64,000 bases of DNA, taken from positions 13,929,501 to 13,993,500 of the forward strand of contig NC_084932.1 of NCBI RefSeq assembly GCF_958298935.1. The letters run 5' to 3'. Shown here one piece after another: positions 22,533 to 33,115 of this stretch; position 1 is the stretch's first letter; each line of letters starts with the position of its first letter. Position numbers and translations under genes: made by a program. A model generated the notes under the pieces. It did no database searches. It was not told where the DNA came from and saw nothing but the letters and a program-made list of their open reading frames with translations. This DNA is from Phragmites australis (Eukaryota; Streptophyta; Magnoliopsida; Poales; Poaceae).

Positions 22533-22548
22533 CCTACCTGGCGCGCCA
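22533..22548 (-). other. Primer-binding site of the Tat element
   Basis: On the minus strand TGGCGCGCCAGGTAGG begins two bases after the 5' LTR end (...TCCGACA). Its position and TGG start are as expected for a tRNA-primed site. I do not assign a specific tRNA. Confidence 0.7.
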
Positions 22549-22550
22549 GC

Positions 22551-24038
22551 TGTCGGAGGATTAACTCCTGTCGCAGGGATCCCGAGAGACCCCTTTTTAG
22601 AGATTCGGCAGGGGGATGATCCTGAATAAGTTCGTCGGAGAAATAAATGGAAGTGGAAGTAAATGCAACGGCCGGTGGTGGGGGATGATCGACCTAGTGC
22701 AAAGGGAAGTAAATGCACCGGAGTTTAGACTGGTTCGGGCCGCACAGGGGTGCAATACCCTACTCCTGTGTGGATGTAATAACTGTCCTAAGGAAGTCCC
22801 TCAAGGATGTTGCTGGTTACAAGAATATTGTGTGTAACTAAGAGCTTGAGGCTCCTTGTTCTTGGGCAGGGACTACGGTTTGGTTCTTGGTGCTTCTGTG
22901 CTCGATGCTTGCGGTCTCTGGGACGTCTCGGATGTATCTTTGGTAGGATTCTCTTTCAGTCTATTCTTCGTTGATCCTTTTTTCGGGCCGCCCTTTCCCT
23001 CCTTGTGTCGACTCTTTTATGCACTCGCCGGCCGTGACATGCCCCAAACGGGAAGGAGGGGGCACAAGTTCCAAGACACCATGATTGGAAAAGGCGTCAT
23101 CATTTCTTCTGGGTGAAGTGACCGGGAGGTGGAAAGCGCGGGCACGCCCGGTCACCTGTCACCATAAACGCCCTGGCAACGGGCGCCGTAGGGAGGGCCC
23201 ACCGGGCAGCCGCAGAGCAACCCGGCGTGCCCGCCCTGTCTTGTCCTTCTGCCACAGCAGGGCGGCAGACGGAACGCATTGATCCTGGTGATGTTATCCC
23301 GAGATACGCCGGATGATACGGGACGGGACCCGTGCAATTAATAGCCCCACGCTTCTCTGCCAAAACACGGCAGGAACTGATACTGCGGCGGGAGCAGTTG
23401 GGGATGTCAGGCCACGCACGCTCATTAAATGCGGCTTCGGACCTCTGACTGATTGACACCTCATCGGCGGGTCCCTCAGGGGTCTTTCTGGGTTGTCGGG
23501 GCACCGAGTGCTCGGGGGTTTGTTCACCTCCCCGAGCACTCTCTCCCGAGAATGCTTATCCTTGCCCTCGGGGTACCGGGTGCTCGGGGGTACTGTTCAC
23601 CTCCCCGAGCACTCTCTCCCGAGCACTCTTATACGAACCTTCGGGGAACCGAGTGCTCGGGGGCTGCTGCGTGCAGCCCCGAGCACTCTCTCCCGAGCAC
23701 TCTCTTTGTGTGGAATCTCGGGGAACCGAGTGCTCGGGGGCTACTGCCCGCAACCCCGAGCACTCTCTCCCAAAACTTTAGCTCTTCTGATCATCAGGGG
23801 ACTAGGGTGCTCGGGGGTGACCAGGCACTGGCTCGAGCACTTTCTTCCCGGTACTTAGACTCCGCGGGTCATCGGGGAACTGGGGTGCCCGGGGACCAGT
23901 GACTGTGGCCCCGAGCACCTTCTCCTGGAACTTGGACTTTCCTCACCCCGCAGGAGGGACCTCGCGGGATGGGGACACGTGGCAGACGGCTGGCCTGGCC
24001 TCGGGACTCAGGGACCCCTGGTTCCTGATACACCGACA
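22551..24038 (-). repeat. 5' LTR of the Tat element (1488 bp)
   Basis: Same termini as 9888-11087 (TGTCGGAGG ... CACCGACA). It includes ~288 bases that the other LTR has lost. The region 23490-23900 alternates CCCCGAGCAC and GTGCTCGGGG about every 30-70 bases, giving many possible hairpins. Transcription of gag-pol should start in this LTR on the minus strand; no convincing TATA box was fixed there. Confidence 0.92.
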
Positions 24039-24043
24039 GGCAT
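24039..24043. repeat. Target-site duplication GGCAT, right copy
   Basis: Exact match to 9883-9887 on the other side of the Tat element. Sequence beyond it continues the hAT transposase frame. Confidence 0.9.
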
Positions 24044-24161
24044 GTAGAATAGTTCTGGATCGTATTCGTACCACTATCCTGTCCCCAATGTTCAGTCAGA
24101 GCCTCCTATTCAGTGGGTCTATGATTGGCAAGACTCTGAGTTTTATGCTATATTGCAATGA
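24044..24161 (+). pseudogene. hAT transposase, C-terminal tail after the Tat insertion
   Basis: Continuing the frame that ends at 9887, and counting one copy of GGCAT, the tail reads through one TAG into SGSYSYHYPVPNVQSEPP, then IQWVYDWQDSEFYAIL, and stops at TGA 24159-24161. The Ser/Tyr/Gly-rich composition matches the segment left of the insertion (SQDSGSYSRNYG). This supports one former ORF split by the retrotransposon. Confidence 0.75.
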
Positions 24162-24755
24162 CAATGGTCAACCACTTCTGCATGGACGTGGCAAACTTGG
24201 GCAAAGTTTAAGGCAGAGTTGCTATCTACATGACAGATAATGCTTATGTCCACCGAGGAGTACAATACAGCCGAATTTAATCGCCCCCCAAGATGGTGGT
24301 TCTAAAGGTGATGAAAATTTACTTTTTGCAACTACTTTATTTCCATACCATGGTATTATACTAATTTTTTCCATCTCGTAGGTTGCACGTGGCATGGATA
24401 CTATGCAAACTATATTTTAAGCATCGACCATCACTTTGGTAAGTACTGATGGATGTCATGTGATTGTGTTTTTAGCTTTAGTACGGACAATTCGACATAT
24501 ATTTATTAATTTGAGGTGCTACATATGTAATGTATGCATATATTCGATGAAACAATTATATGTTCATACTCGTATTGCTATTAGTATCTATTTTTTGCCA
24601 TGGAAACTTCCAAAATATAGCAAAGGTCATGCCAAAATTTTTTCTGATGAAAGAAAAAATAGCAAATCTCATGCCATATTTGTTACTATTTTTTCATGAT
24701 TTTTTTGGTCTTTTTTGTGTTTTTTTTAATTTTCTTACAAAATCATTGATTACGA
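24162..24755. other. 3' non-coding part of the hAT element
   Basis: AT-rich, with a possible short intron-like segment but no supported coding sequence. Frames at 24436-24699 and 24560-24850 show no domain. Confidence 0.45.
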
Positions 24756-25052
24756 GTTCTTCCGGTTGGTTACCGCTTCAAATTGCTCAGTTTTTGATCA
24801 AATTCGCCCAGTTAATTAGTCTTCGGTTATCGTGTAAACCGCTCGGTTAGTCGCCAAAACCGCTTGGTATCCGATCTGATTCGACCGGTTACCAAGAGGC
24901 GATTCTTACAATTTCTTGACCAAATTTCAAATTTTAGCAAATGAATTTTGTATGAGTTTCAGCCGAATTTCGAGCGGTTATCGCGATAACCGCGCATTTT
25001 CGGTTACCAGTCGGGAGCGGTAACCGAGCCACAAACGGTAAGTCAAACCTTG
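24756..25052. repeat. Right subterminal and terminal region of the hAT element
   Basis: Dense CGGTTA / TAACCG words occur in both orientations (AACCGCTCGGTTAG, CGGTTATCGCGATAACCG, GAGCGGTAACCGAG). They end in ACGGTAAGTCAAACCTTG at 25052. Read inward this is CAAGGTTTGACTTACCG, a plausible hAT terminal inverted repeat. Self-complementary subterminal motifs are usual binding sites for hAT transposases. The left counterpart was not found. Confidence 0.55.
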
Positions 25053-25420
25053 TGATGGTAGTGTTATTGTTCATCCGTACGCCTGTTGACGGCATTGCTA
25101 TCGTTGGTGTTACTGTTCATCAGTATGCAACATATTGCTACATGCACCCAACAGTTCTACACATAGTTCTGTTTTTGGCTGAATTTTGCTACGTGGAACC
25201 GGCTCGCGTACCAGAAACTTAGTGCTTTGTTTTGTTTTGGCTGATTTTGCCTCGTTGTTGTGACTGATCTAAGAAATCGACCAATCTTATCTATGCAGTG
25301 AGCCCAAAAATCAATCAAACACATAATTACTTTATTGATTATAATCATTGCAATATCTAACTTAATCGTATTTAGTCATCTTATAAAAGTGACATTCGAG
25401 AGTCAAAGAAGCAAATAAGA
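25053..25420. other. Unassigned non-coding stretch
   Basis: AT-rich DNA between the hAT end and a gypsy gag fragment. TGATGGTAGTGTTATTGTTCATC at the start is loosely repeated some 50 bases on (TTGGTGTTACTGTTCATC). No gene or recognisable element was seen. Confidence 0.4.
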
Positions 25421-26080
25421 CTACAACTGAACTACATAGACTTTATCCTTCATGACTACTCCACAGGGAAACTGACATAGAAAACACCATAGAATGCAAC
25501 GCTTGTCCTTCTCAAGCATGTGGTGCTTTTCTTCCAAAACCAATGCTTTGTTCACAAGATGCTGGAAGTCTGGGTAATCATTGGTGCTTAGCTGAGCTTG
25601 CATCCGATAAATGAGTCCATCCAAAAAAACATTCTTCTTTATTTTCATTTGTGTCCACATCCTCTATTTCATACCTTGAAAGTTGAATGAACTTGTTCAC
25701 GTAATCGTTCACTAACATAGATTCTTACTTCAGGTTGCAAAACTCCTTCACGTTCTTCATGTGCATTGCAAAAAACATACCTTGAATTCGTCCCAAGTGA
25801 TAGTCACAATGTCTTCATGTGCATTCCAAAAAGCATCCCACCAGTCGACAGCAGTACCGGTGAGTTGGTGAGCGGTGTACAAAATCATCTCACCATCATT
25901 GCACATAGCAATCAGCAGGTTCTTCTCAATAGTATTCTCAAGTGATAGTTTTTCTACTCTTTTTGTAAATTGATGTACTAGAAAAAATTGTATATCTGAA
26001 CTAGATCTATGGATTGTTTTTGTGGCTACTAGTGGATCTCTGAACATTAGCTTTCTGTGCATTGTTTTCTTATATAGCAC
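25421..26080 (-). pseudogene. Ty3/gypsy gag fragment
   Basis: Minus-strand pieces at 26080-25757 (LLIAMCNDGEMILYTAHQLTG, AVDWWDAFW, ITWDEFKVCF) and 25660-25421 (FLDGLIYRMQAQL, DFQHLVNKALVLEEKH) are consecutive parts of a gypsy gag core, separated by a frame change and loss of the middle portion. No LTR or pol of this element is present in the window. Confidence 0.75.
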
Positions 26081-26090
26081 AGTTTAACTA

Positions 26091-26372
26091 CACCTCAGTC
26101 ACGGCATCTTGAGACAAGGTTGGTTGTGCCAGACATCCAAAATAGTCCCATTCCTGGAAATTATTTTGATACTGACCTAACCACCTCACGTTCCATGATT
26201 ACCTATAGTTTAGTTACTTATTTATGCTAGTTACTTATGTATGCTACTTACTCCTGTCACCCATCTTGCGATAAGGTTTGTTGTGCCCAATGTCCAAAAT
26301 AGTCCCATTCCTGCAATTTATTTTAATGCTGACTTAATCAGCTCGTGTTCCACTCTTTCGTATAATTTAGTT
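26091..26372. repeat. Diverged tandem duplication of ~157 bases
   Basis: The block with CCAAAATAGTCCCATTCCTG, ending near a TATAGTTTAGTTAC-like segment, occurs twice (centres near 26145 and 26302) with many substitutions. No coding role was recognised. Confidence 0.6.
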
Positions 26373-27645
26373 TACTCTTGCCGTAGGGAAGAGAGACGTG
26401 AGTGGGAGTGGAGCACCCGGGATATGTACCGACCCTCTGTTGGTGTACATGGGTCTTTTCTTCGCTCCTACCCACGAATTTCATACGGTTTTTAGTCTCA
26501 TCCTAGAGGTGTTGCCTGGCGTGAACTTTACCATGGCTCATATGGCCTTGGTCCACGTGTAAGAGGTTTTGGGTGCAAGCGCTATGGTGGACCACGTTTC
26601 CTTCATTGTGGTGTTCGCCTCCAGTGTGCTAGTGTTGATTTGCATACACCTGCTTTTACCTCTGCTGATCCAGTGCCTCGATGCTGGATTCCTAGGAAGT
26701 TTCTTACTCACCCCAGCACTGAGCACTCGAGCTTGTCTTACTTGATGTACGTGGCAGGCAGAGGCCTGGAGAACAAGTGGGTCATCGACTCTAGTTGTTC
26801 GCGCCACATGACTGGAGGTATCAAGAGTACATCACATTCGAGAATGATCAGAAAGGTAGAGTGAAGGCCAAAGGAACTGTAAAGGTAAATGAGAGTTTCA
26901 CTCTCAAATATGTGACTTTAGTTGAGCATTTGGGATAAAACCTGCTTTCAATATCTCAGTTGTTAGATGTGGACTTGGAAGTGCACTTCAAGTGCAATAC
27001 TTCTAGAGTTTTTTTTTATTCTTTTGGTGCAAGATTTCTTGAGTTGGGAGAGTTTTTGGAGTTGATTTTTCTGAGTCTCTTGGTTCTTCTCGATGTTTAC
27101 TAGCTCAATCTTCTTCGGAGCTTTGGATGTGGTATAGGAAACTAGGGCACATGAGCTTTTATTTGCTTACTCATTTGAGTGCCCTAGGTTTGATCCGAGA
27201 ATTGCCCAAGCTCAAGTTTGAGAAGAACCTTATTTGTGCTCCTTGTCCTCATGGCAAGATGGTTGTCGCTCCTCACCCACCAATCAATCTGGTAATGATT
27301 GAACGACCGGAAGAACTTCTCCATATGGACATTATTGGTCCTTCCTAGGTTTGTTCGGCGGGTGGGAAGTGGTATGCACTTGTAATTATTGATGACTACT
27401 CTCGTTACTTTTGGGTCTTCTTTCTTATGAGTAAGGATGAAGTGTTCTCACACTTTCACAGCTTAGCCTTGAGATTGTTCAAGGAACTCCCAGGTGCATT
27501 GAAAGCAATTCACAGTGATAATGGCATCAACTTGAAGAACTATCTCTTTGATGCTTTTTGCCTTGAACATGGCTCCTGGTGGAAGGTGTGGAAGCGGAAG
27601 ACCACACCTACCGGAAATACTTCATGCTCAGCATGGCATTATTGA
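26373..27645 (+). pseudogene. SIRE/Maximus-type copia gag-pol fragment
   Basis: The protease-like segment ENKWVIDSSCSRHMTGG (about 26770-26815) is followed by a pre-integrase zinc region (MWYRKLGHMSFYLLTHLSALGLI, CAPCPHGKM) at 27127-27260. Integrase start (ELLHMDIIGPS, LVIIDDYSRYFWVFF) and IHSDNG at about 27509 follow. The frame has a TAG near 27345 and several shifts, and coding homology stops at ~27640, before the last integrase acidic residue and all of RT. An internal deletion seems to join integrase directly to 3' LTR sequence. Confidence 0.85.
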
Positions 27646-29558
27646 GAAACCAAGTTAAGATGTGCCTTCATTTTATTGTGATGATTCATTGAAACGTTGG
27701 TCTTGAGTTGAACTTGGTTCGCTGGAGCTTGTTTGTGTATGATTTTGTTTATGGCTAACCAAAGTTGGAGTTAGAGTTGTCTGTTTCTAAGTTCAAGAAA
27801 TTTGAATTCATAGGAATGTTCGGTGTTTGAGAAATTGACTACACCGGATGGTCCAGTGTTGCCAAACAAGACAAACGAGAGCTTTTTCAGTGCTGAAGCA
27901 AAATTGGAAGTAAACGCCAGATGGTCTGTGGTAGGCTCAGTATGCGCTAGACTATTTCGGGCATAGAAGAATTTTTTTGCGCCAGAATTTGGAGTGGGAT
28001 GCTGGATGGTCCGGTGCTAAGTTTGTGAACACTGGAGTATTCGCTAGACTAATTCTTGCAGAGGGGTTGCAAATCACAGTTTGGTGTATTTGAATTGACC
28101 GGATAATCTGGTGATGGACATTGGAACACTGAAAGCTTCTATCGGACAGTTTCTTGCAGAGAGCAAAATTTCTCAGTGTGCTGTGGTGCTACACTCACCG
28201 GATGTTTCGGTACTCAAAGGGTAAACACGTTGGAACATCTGGTGTTCACAAAATTCTTGGCGTTGTTCTGAATTGAGTTCTGATTTCAGCGATGAATTCT
28301 GTGTTGAACTAACAAGTGATGTAGGTTGGAGAAACATATTTGCTTGTCTCAGGGTATACAGGTGATGGATGCATCTTGGTGGTCGATGGTGGGTGATCGG
28401 AGCCAAATGGAGAGTTTGGTGTCGGATGATCAAGGAGACCGAACAGAGTCAATTGTGATCCTAGCAGTACACGGGAGGTCAAGCAAAGCATGAGATGAAG
28501 ATTGATGAAGATGGCGCGTTGACAAAGTCAAGCGAAGGGTATACATGTGCAAGTGACAAGGTGGCCCGAGGGATCGGGAGTGAGAGAGACTTGCTGGCAG
28601 TCAAGATCGCAAGACGGATGACACACGTCGACATTGAAGTGCTTGCTTGAGGTAAAGCAAGTGGTGGCTAGTCACGCTTTGAAAAGCATGCTAGGGTTTC
28701 GCGGTTTGGCCATAAAACCACGAGAGGACTGGAGGGTCACATGGCATCATCGTGAAGCATCATGGCGAAGCTAAGTTGTGAAGAAGGTGTGGCTGTTTGA
28801 TAGACGGAGCAAAAATAGACCAAAATGACTGGTGGTAGGTATGGGTGCACTACCGGTGAAGGGCATTTTGGGAGTAAGAAAACTTAAGGGCCAAGGAACC
28901 TCTCAAGTGCTATAAATAGAGAGATAGGGCTGTGAGAGAGTCTTGAGCTAGCTATTTGAGAGCCTAGTGAAAGGTTTTGGAGGAGAAGAGAGGATAGACT
29001 TAGTCTTATATTAGGCTAGGGTTTTGTGAGAAGAAAAATCTTTATAATTTGTCTAAAATAGGACTGATCTCTGTGCTTAATAAACATTATTTTCTTTCAT
29101 ATACTCGTGTTCATCTCCTTCTAGTCTCCTTCTTTTGGTTTTCTTGCCTTTCATGCAAGTTTTTCCTTTTTCTTATTGATTTTTCATGTTTGTCTTTGTC
29201 TGTGATTTTTCCACTTTAGCAAGTTTTTCTTCTTATTGCTAGAGACTTCAATATTTTTATACTCATGTATTTGAGAGGGTCTTGAATCCTCTTGTCGGAC
29301 TATCAACTTGGAGAATTGTTTCTTTGGTAACTATCTCTTTTGTTTTGTTCTTTGCTCAAGTTGCGACCTTTTGTTCATATTCCATCTGTGGGTTATGTTG
29401 CCTTGGAACTTTCCTTCTCTCTTTGTTTCTCTAGAGTTTGTGCTTTTGCTTGTGTGATTTTGAGATGTGTTTGGAAGAATAGGAGAAGGTCATCGATTTT
29501 GAAAAAAATTTATTAAGACGTATATTCACCTCTCTCTAATCGTGAATCCTATTCTACA
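27646..29558 (+). mobile_element. LTR of the truncated SIRE/Maximus-type copia element
   Basis: It carries repeated near-palindromic CACCGGATGGTCCGGTG-like words, as in the other SIRE-type LTR at ~38.6-40.3 kb, then a TATA box, a polyA-rich zone (AATAAACATTATTT) and an end at ...TTCTACA (29558), after which OMT coding sequence begins. The left border is approximate because the element is internally deleted. Frames at 28173-28491 lack domains. Confidence 0.6.
28911..28918 (+). promoter_or_regulatory. TATA box in the SIRE-type LTR
   Basis: TATAAATA followed within ~40 bases by GAGAGAGTCTTGAGCTAG, the usual surroundings of the transcription start in this LTR type. Confidence 0.6.
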
Positions 29559-29561
29559 ATT

Positions 29562-30107
29562 ATGTTGAGGCGGGGTTGTCTCTGGCTGACTGGTTCAAGT
29601 AGGATTTAGTGGCACCAGTGTCGTCACCATTCGAGGATTTACATGGTGTGCTAGTCCTTCACGAGAGTATGCCGCTCCTGGACAAGGAACTTGACATGAT
29701 TGTCAATGAATGTGTGGTAGCACACTACAATTTGGCAATTGGAACAATAATTCAGGAGTGCCATTTCAAGGGGCTGCAATCACTGATTGACTGATGTGGT
29801 GATGGCACGATTGTGAGTGCTATCATTAAGGCATTCCCTGACATCAAGTGCACTGTGTCACATTCATTGACAATAATGTACGAAGCTCTTCGATGAAGGT
29901 GATCATTATAGAAATAGTTCTTAGCCCTTCAACGGGGCCAATAATGTATGAAGCTCAAGTCCTGATGAACATGCTCATGATGGTGAATACTGGAGGCAGG
30001 CAGCGGGACGAAAATGACTGCGCGAGATCTTTATGAAAGCAGGTTTCTCCGACTACAAGATCGTTAAGAAAATAGGAGCCCGTGGCATCATTGAGGTTTA
30101 CCCGTAA
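29562..30107 (+). pseudogene. Plant O-methyltransferase (COMT/ZRP4-like) fragment
   Basis: The only host-gene-like coding sequence seen. SLADWFK, SPFEDLHGV and ESMPLLDKELD start it. KGLQSLID, GDGTIVSAIIKAFPDIKCTV is a decayed S-adenosylmethionine-binding loop (normally DVGGGxG) with a TGA inside. MKVIIIEIVL follows, then EIFMKAGFSDYK and IIEVYP with a TAA at 30105-30107, the usual end of plant COMT-like enzymes. Three frames are used. About 90-100 residues between CTV and KVIII, which would hold the catalytic histidine, are missing, as is everything before SLADW. A LINE begins 13 bases after the stop. The intact enzyme would methylate a phenolic hydroxyl. Confidence 0.82.
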
Positions 30108-30120
30108 GACTACATGCCCC
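30106..30120. repeat. LINE target-site duplication, left copy
   Basis: AAGACTACATGCCCC, overlapping the OMT stop codon, recurs as AAGACTGCACGCCCC at 36792-36806 (13 of 15 identical, both differences transitions). Confidence 0.8.
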
Positions 30121-30599
30121 AAATTGAGTTGTTCTTTCTCCTGATAAGCTTGAATGGGGAGACAGTGAGAGATGGAGCTCTCCCCCCTCCTTCTCCTTCG
30201 TCGCTGCTCTCCCCCTCCTCCCCCCTTACAGGCGCTTAGCCCGAGCTCGGCATCCACCCATCCACCTGCGCCTTCCCCTCCTTCTCCAAACCTGGTTTCC
30301 ACCGCTCAAGCCTCAGTGACCTCCTCCCCACTTTCTCCTCTCGCGCCGCCATTCTGGCTGGGTGCGACCTCGGCGGGAAGAACAAAGGTGCAGCGATGGT
30401 TGCAAGATTTGCCCCTCTCTGCCTCCTCGGACGGCTTGTCACCTCCAATCCGGCCTCCCTCCACAGCAGTGGTCCTAGCCCTGGTCTGTTGCCTCGAGAG
30501 CGTAAGGGTAAAGCAGCAATTTAGGGTGAGTCGTCGGGTTGTAGTTTGGCCAGGGGTGCCTCAGTCCAGGGTCGTGGAGTTTTCGACCTGCAGTTGGCC

Positions 30600-33085
30600 G
30601 ATTCTGCTGGCCTAAGCTCTGCCGCCTGAGCTCCCTTGCTTGCCGTTTTCGGGGATCACTCCTCTCATCATCCACCACCCTTGGTGTTTGGCTCTAGCCA
30701 GGTTGTTGATGATGGTTGGACCTTGGTGTCTTTGGTCGTTGGCGTAGAAGAAGGCCGTGCGAAGGTCCTCCTCGCAGGCCTTCCCCTCCTCAACGTAGTT
30801 TGCCTGCTCCCCTCGACGGATGATGCCTAAACTACTTGTCTTGCACTCACCGGCATGCGGATTGTTGCCTCCCCCCGTGCTTCCACTACAAGGGATTTCA
30901 ACGCCATGCTAAAGACTACAAACAAGCATGGGGAAGCTCCTCTGGTTTTGATGTCACTGGCCGCTCTCGTCAGATTCTACAGATTGGGTCTCCTACATAT
31001 TCCATGCCGTTTGGCTCTGCGGTTGATGTCGACACACCGCCCCACCCCACTAACTCTGGTCCGTTGTGTCCACGACTAGGCTCCACCCCCTCTGGATTAG
31101 TGGCATGATGTTCCACACCACCCTCTTCTCTGCCGTTGCACTGCCAGACGCATGGCGGCATCGCTGTTGATTTCCAGGCCTCCGCTCAAGAGGTGGTTGT
31201 CAGGGTTCCGGAAGGGGTGCTGTAGCACTGTGTTGTACCATGGTCCGACGCCATCACCGAGGAGGAGGCTCATCTTTGGTGGGTGATTGTGGCTTATGCG
31301 GACCGTGCTTGGTGGGACCTTCGTGCATTGGACCTCTCTACCTTCTTATCCAGAGATCTTGGCGTTCTAGAAGATGAATTCAACATCAAGACCTTCTCTT
31401 CAGACAATTGCTCATCTGTTGTCGGTCGTAGTCCGCTTGGCATGGCATCCTTGCTGCCTCTGGCTAGCCGGCATCTACGACAGATGTTGTGTGGTTCTTC
31501 CGACCTTGGACCCAGCTGGCATATGCGTCTGCTGGGGTTCTTGCCTACCAGGTTGTCATTGCTTTGCAAGGCGTTCCACCTCACGCGTGGTCAGCCTCTT
31601 CAGTGCAGACGTTCCTCGGCCACCACTGCTGGGTCGAGCGATTTGAAGATGACGCCGCTATGTTGGACCAGTCGGACCTCGCCATTCTCCGGGTTATCAC
31701 TTGGTGTGCACCGCAGTGCATCCCTAACTCAATAGTCATGGAGGTGACTAAGCTGGCCAATGCTTCCCGTTATGATGACCCTGAGATTTAGCTGCTTTTT
31801 GGTAACCTGCCGCCGTTCACCATGGAGAAGCAGACCTCATGATTTAGTGTCAACATCAGGATCGTTTCCTTGGCACAATTTTGTGTTCCATCTTCCACCA
31901 ACAACAGCGATGGCTCCGTTCCATCGGTTGATAGGTTGGGCGATGGCCCTCTGGCAAGCTGCATGGGGCGTTCGGGTCTCCCTAGTGGGAGGCACATGAC
32001 CTTCCTACCACTCCCTGATCTGGTGGCTAGTTCTGCTGCTCCGCCGACCGTTGGTCATGCCTGCGGTGTGCGTTGGGCGCTCGATGTTCTTCATTCTTCC
32101 TCAGTGTCCATGCATATCTCCTTTGTCTCCTTTCACGATGGTGCTCCCAAGGTGACCTCTCCTCACATGTCTTCGTCGACAGAAATAGGGGGCACGCAGC
32201 CGCCTTTCTGTAGGTCATGGTATAGGGCGCTGGACCCTATAGTGAACTAGTTCACCACATGTGACACCTCCCATGACGTTGTCTTGTCCAAAGCCTTCGA
32301 CCCTATGGTGGATGTATCTCTTGTCACCGCCCATGATGAGGCTCTGTTTGCCCCATCCTGTGCTAGGCTTTCTATCCATACCGAAGCCCATCTGTGTTGT
32401 CACGCAAAAATCACGCTAGTGTATTCACAACACCAGTGCTGCACTCGAGCTACTGCTTAGTCCATGTGGAGCGGAGACTTTGCCTCTTCGGCTAGGGGAA
32501 ATTTGACTCTAGCAGGCCTATCTCCTCAGAGGCCTCCATTGGGCAGCCCATCCACCCCTCTTCACGCATGCTCTATGGGCCGAGACGGCCGTTCATCTAT
32601 GTGCTTTGCTCTTCACTGCTCTAGTCGTGCCCATTGTCAGGCAAGCTATAGAGCTAGTCAAGAGGGACCTCTATCTGCCAATGGCTCGAGCGCCACCATG
32701 ATGGCCATTCCTGTGGCCTCTATTGCTAGATCGACTGTTGAGTCTTTCCTTCAGTAGCTCACCCAGGAGCTCCCTACATCGCTTGCTTCACTCCCTCGTA
32801 GAAACATCATGGCACTGGGCTCTGAGCATGCTCCAAGGAGAAGCAAGTGCCTGGCCTCACAATCAACCTTTTCGGCTGTGCGTCCATCCAAGCGTGGGGA
32901 GGCACTCCTCATGCGTCGCCTCCGCCTTCTCAAGGATGGTGAGGTGGTCTCGTGGCAGCTTCACTAAGCGTATCTTCAGCTTTTTAAGCAACCTCTGTCA
33001 GACCAGCACATCCGAGCCCTTCAGGAGTTGTTCCCTGCACAGGCAGTTATAGTAGCAGTCTCCGCCGCTCAGGAGCCGACTTGTT
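30600..33085 (+). pseudogene. LINE ORF1, decayed
   Basis: Fragments in all three frames. A knuckle-like CFHYKGFQRHAKDYK (30878-30922) has lost part of the CCHC pattern. The clearest conserved block is at 31489-31791 (QLAYASAGVLAYQVVIALQGV, HAWSASSVQTFLG, CWVERFEDD, LRVITWCAP). Plant L1 ORF1 proteins bind element RNA and carry such blocks. From about 31800 onward the coding signal is weak. Confidence 0.65.
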
Positions 33086-33115
33086 AAGGTGTTCCTCCGT
33101 GTTGTCGATGAGCAC

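Larger units (their letters stand above)
9888..24038 (-). mobile_element. Complete Tat-lineage Ty3/gypsy retrotransposon (14.15 kb)
   Basis: Both LTRs have TGTCGG...CCGACA ends. The element has exact GGCAT target duplications, a primer-binding site, a polypurine tract and the gene order gag, protease, RT, RNase H, second RNase H, integrase on the minus strand. An antisense ORF follows toward the 3' LTR. The second, archaeal-like RNase H and the antisense PF04195-like ORF are known marks of grass Tat elements (Grande/RIRE2/Retand type). It inserted into the tail of the hAT transposase gene. All proteins are interrupted, so it cannot move by itself. Confidence 0.93.
7933..25052 (+). mobile_element. 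hAT-family DNA transposon remnant, interrupted
   Basis: The body comprises a hAT transposase pseudogene (8027-9887 and 24039-24161), a 3' non-coding part and a right end at 25052 reading CAAGGTTTGACTTACCG inward on the minus strand. The 14.15 kb Tat element sits inside it. The left part, including the zinc-finger start of the transposase and the left inverted repeat, is absent; the CACTA element lies there instead. No copy of the right terminus was found further left. The family assignment rests on the transposase; the terminal repeat is inferred. Confidence 0.7.

Noticed and set aside
24436..24850. Small membrane-like proteins in AT-rich DNA
   Set aside because: Phe/Leu/Ile-rich translation is expected from T-rich sequence; no start context or homology signal.
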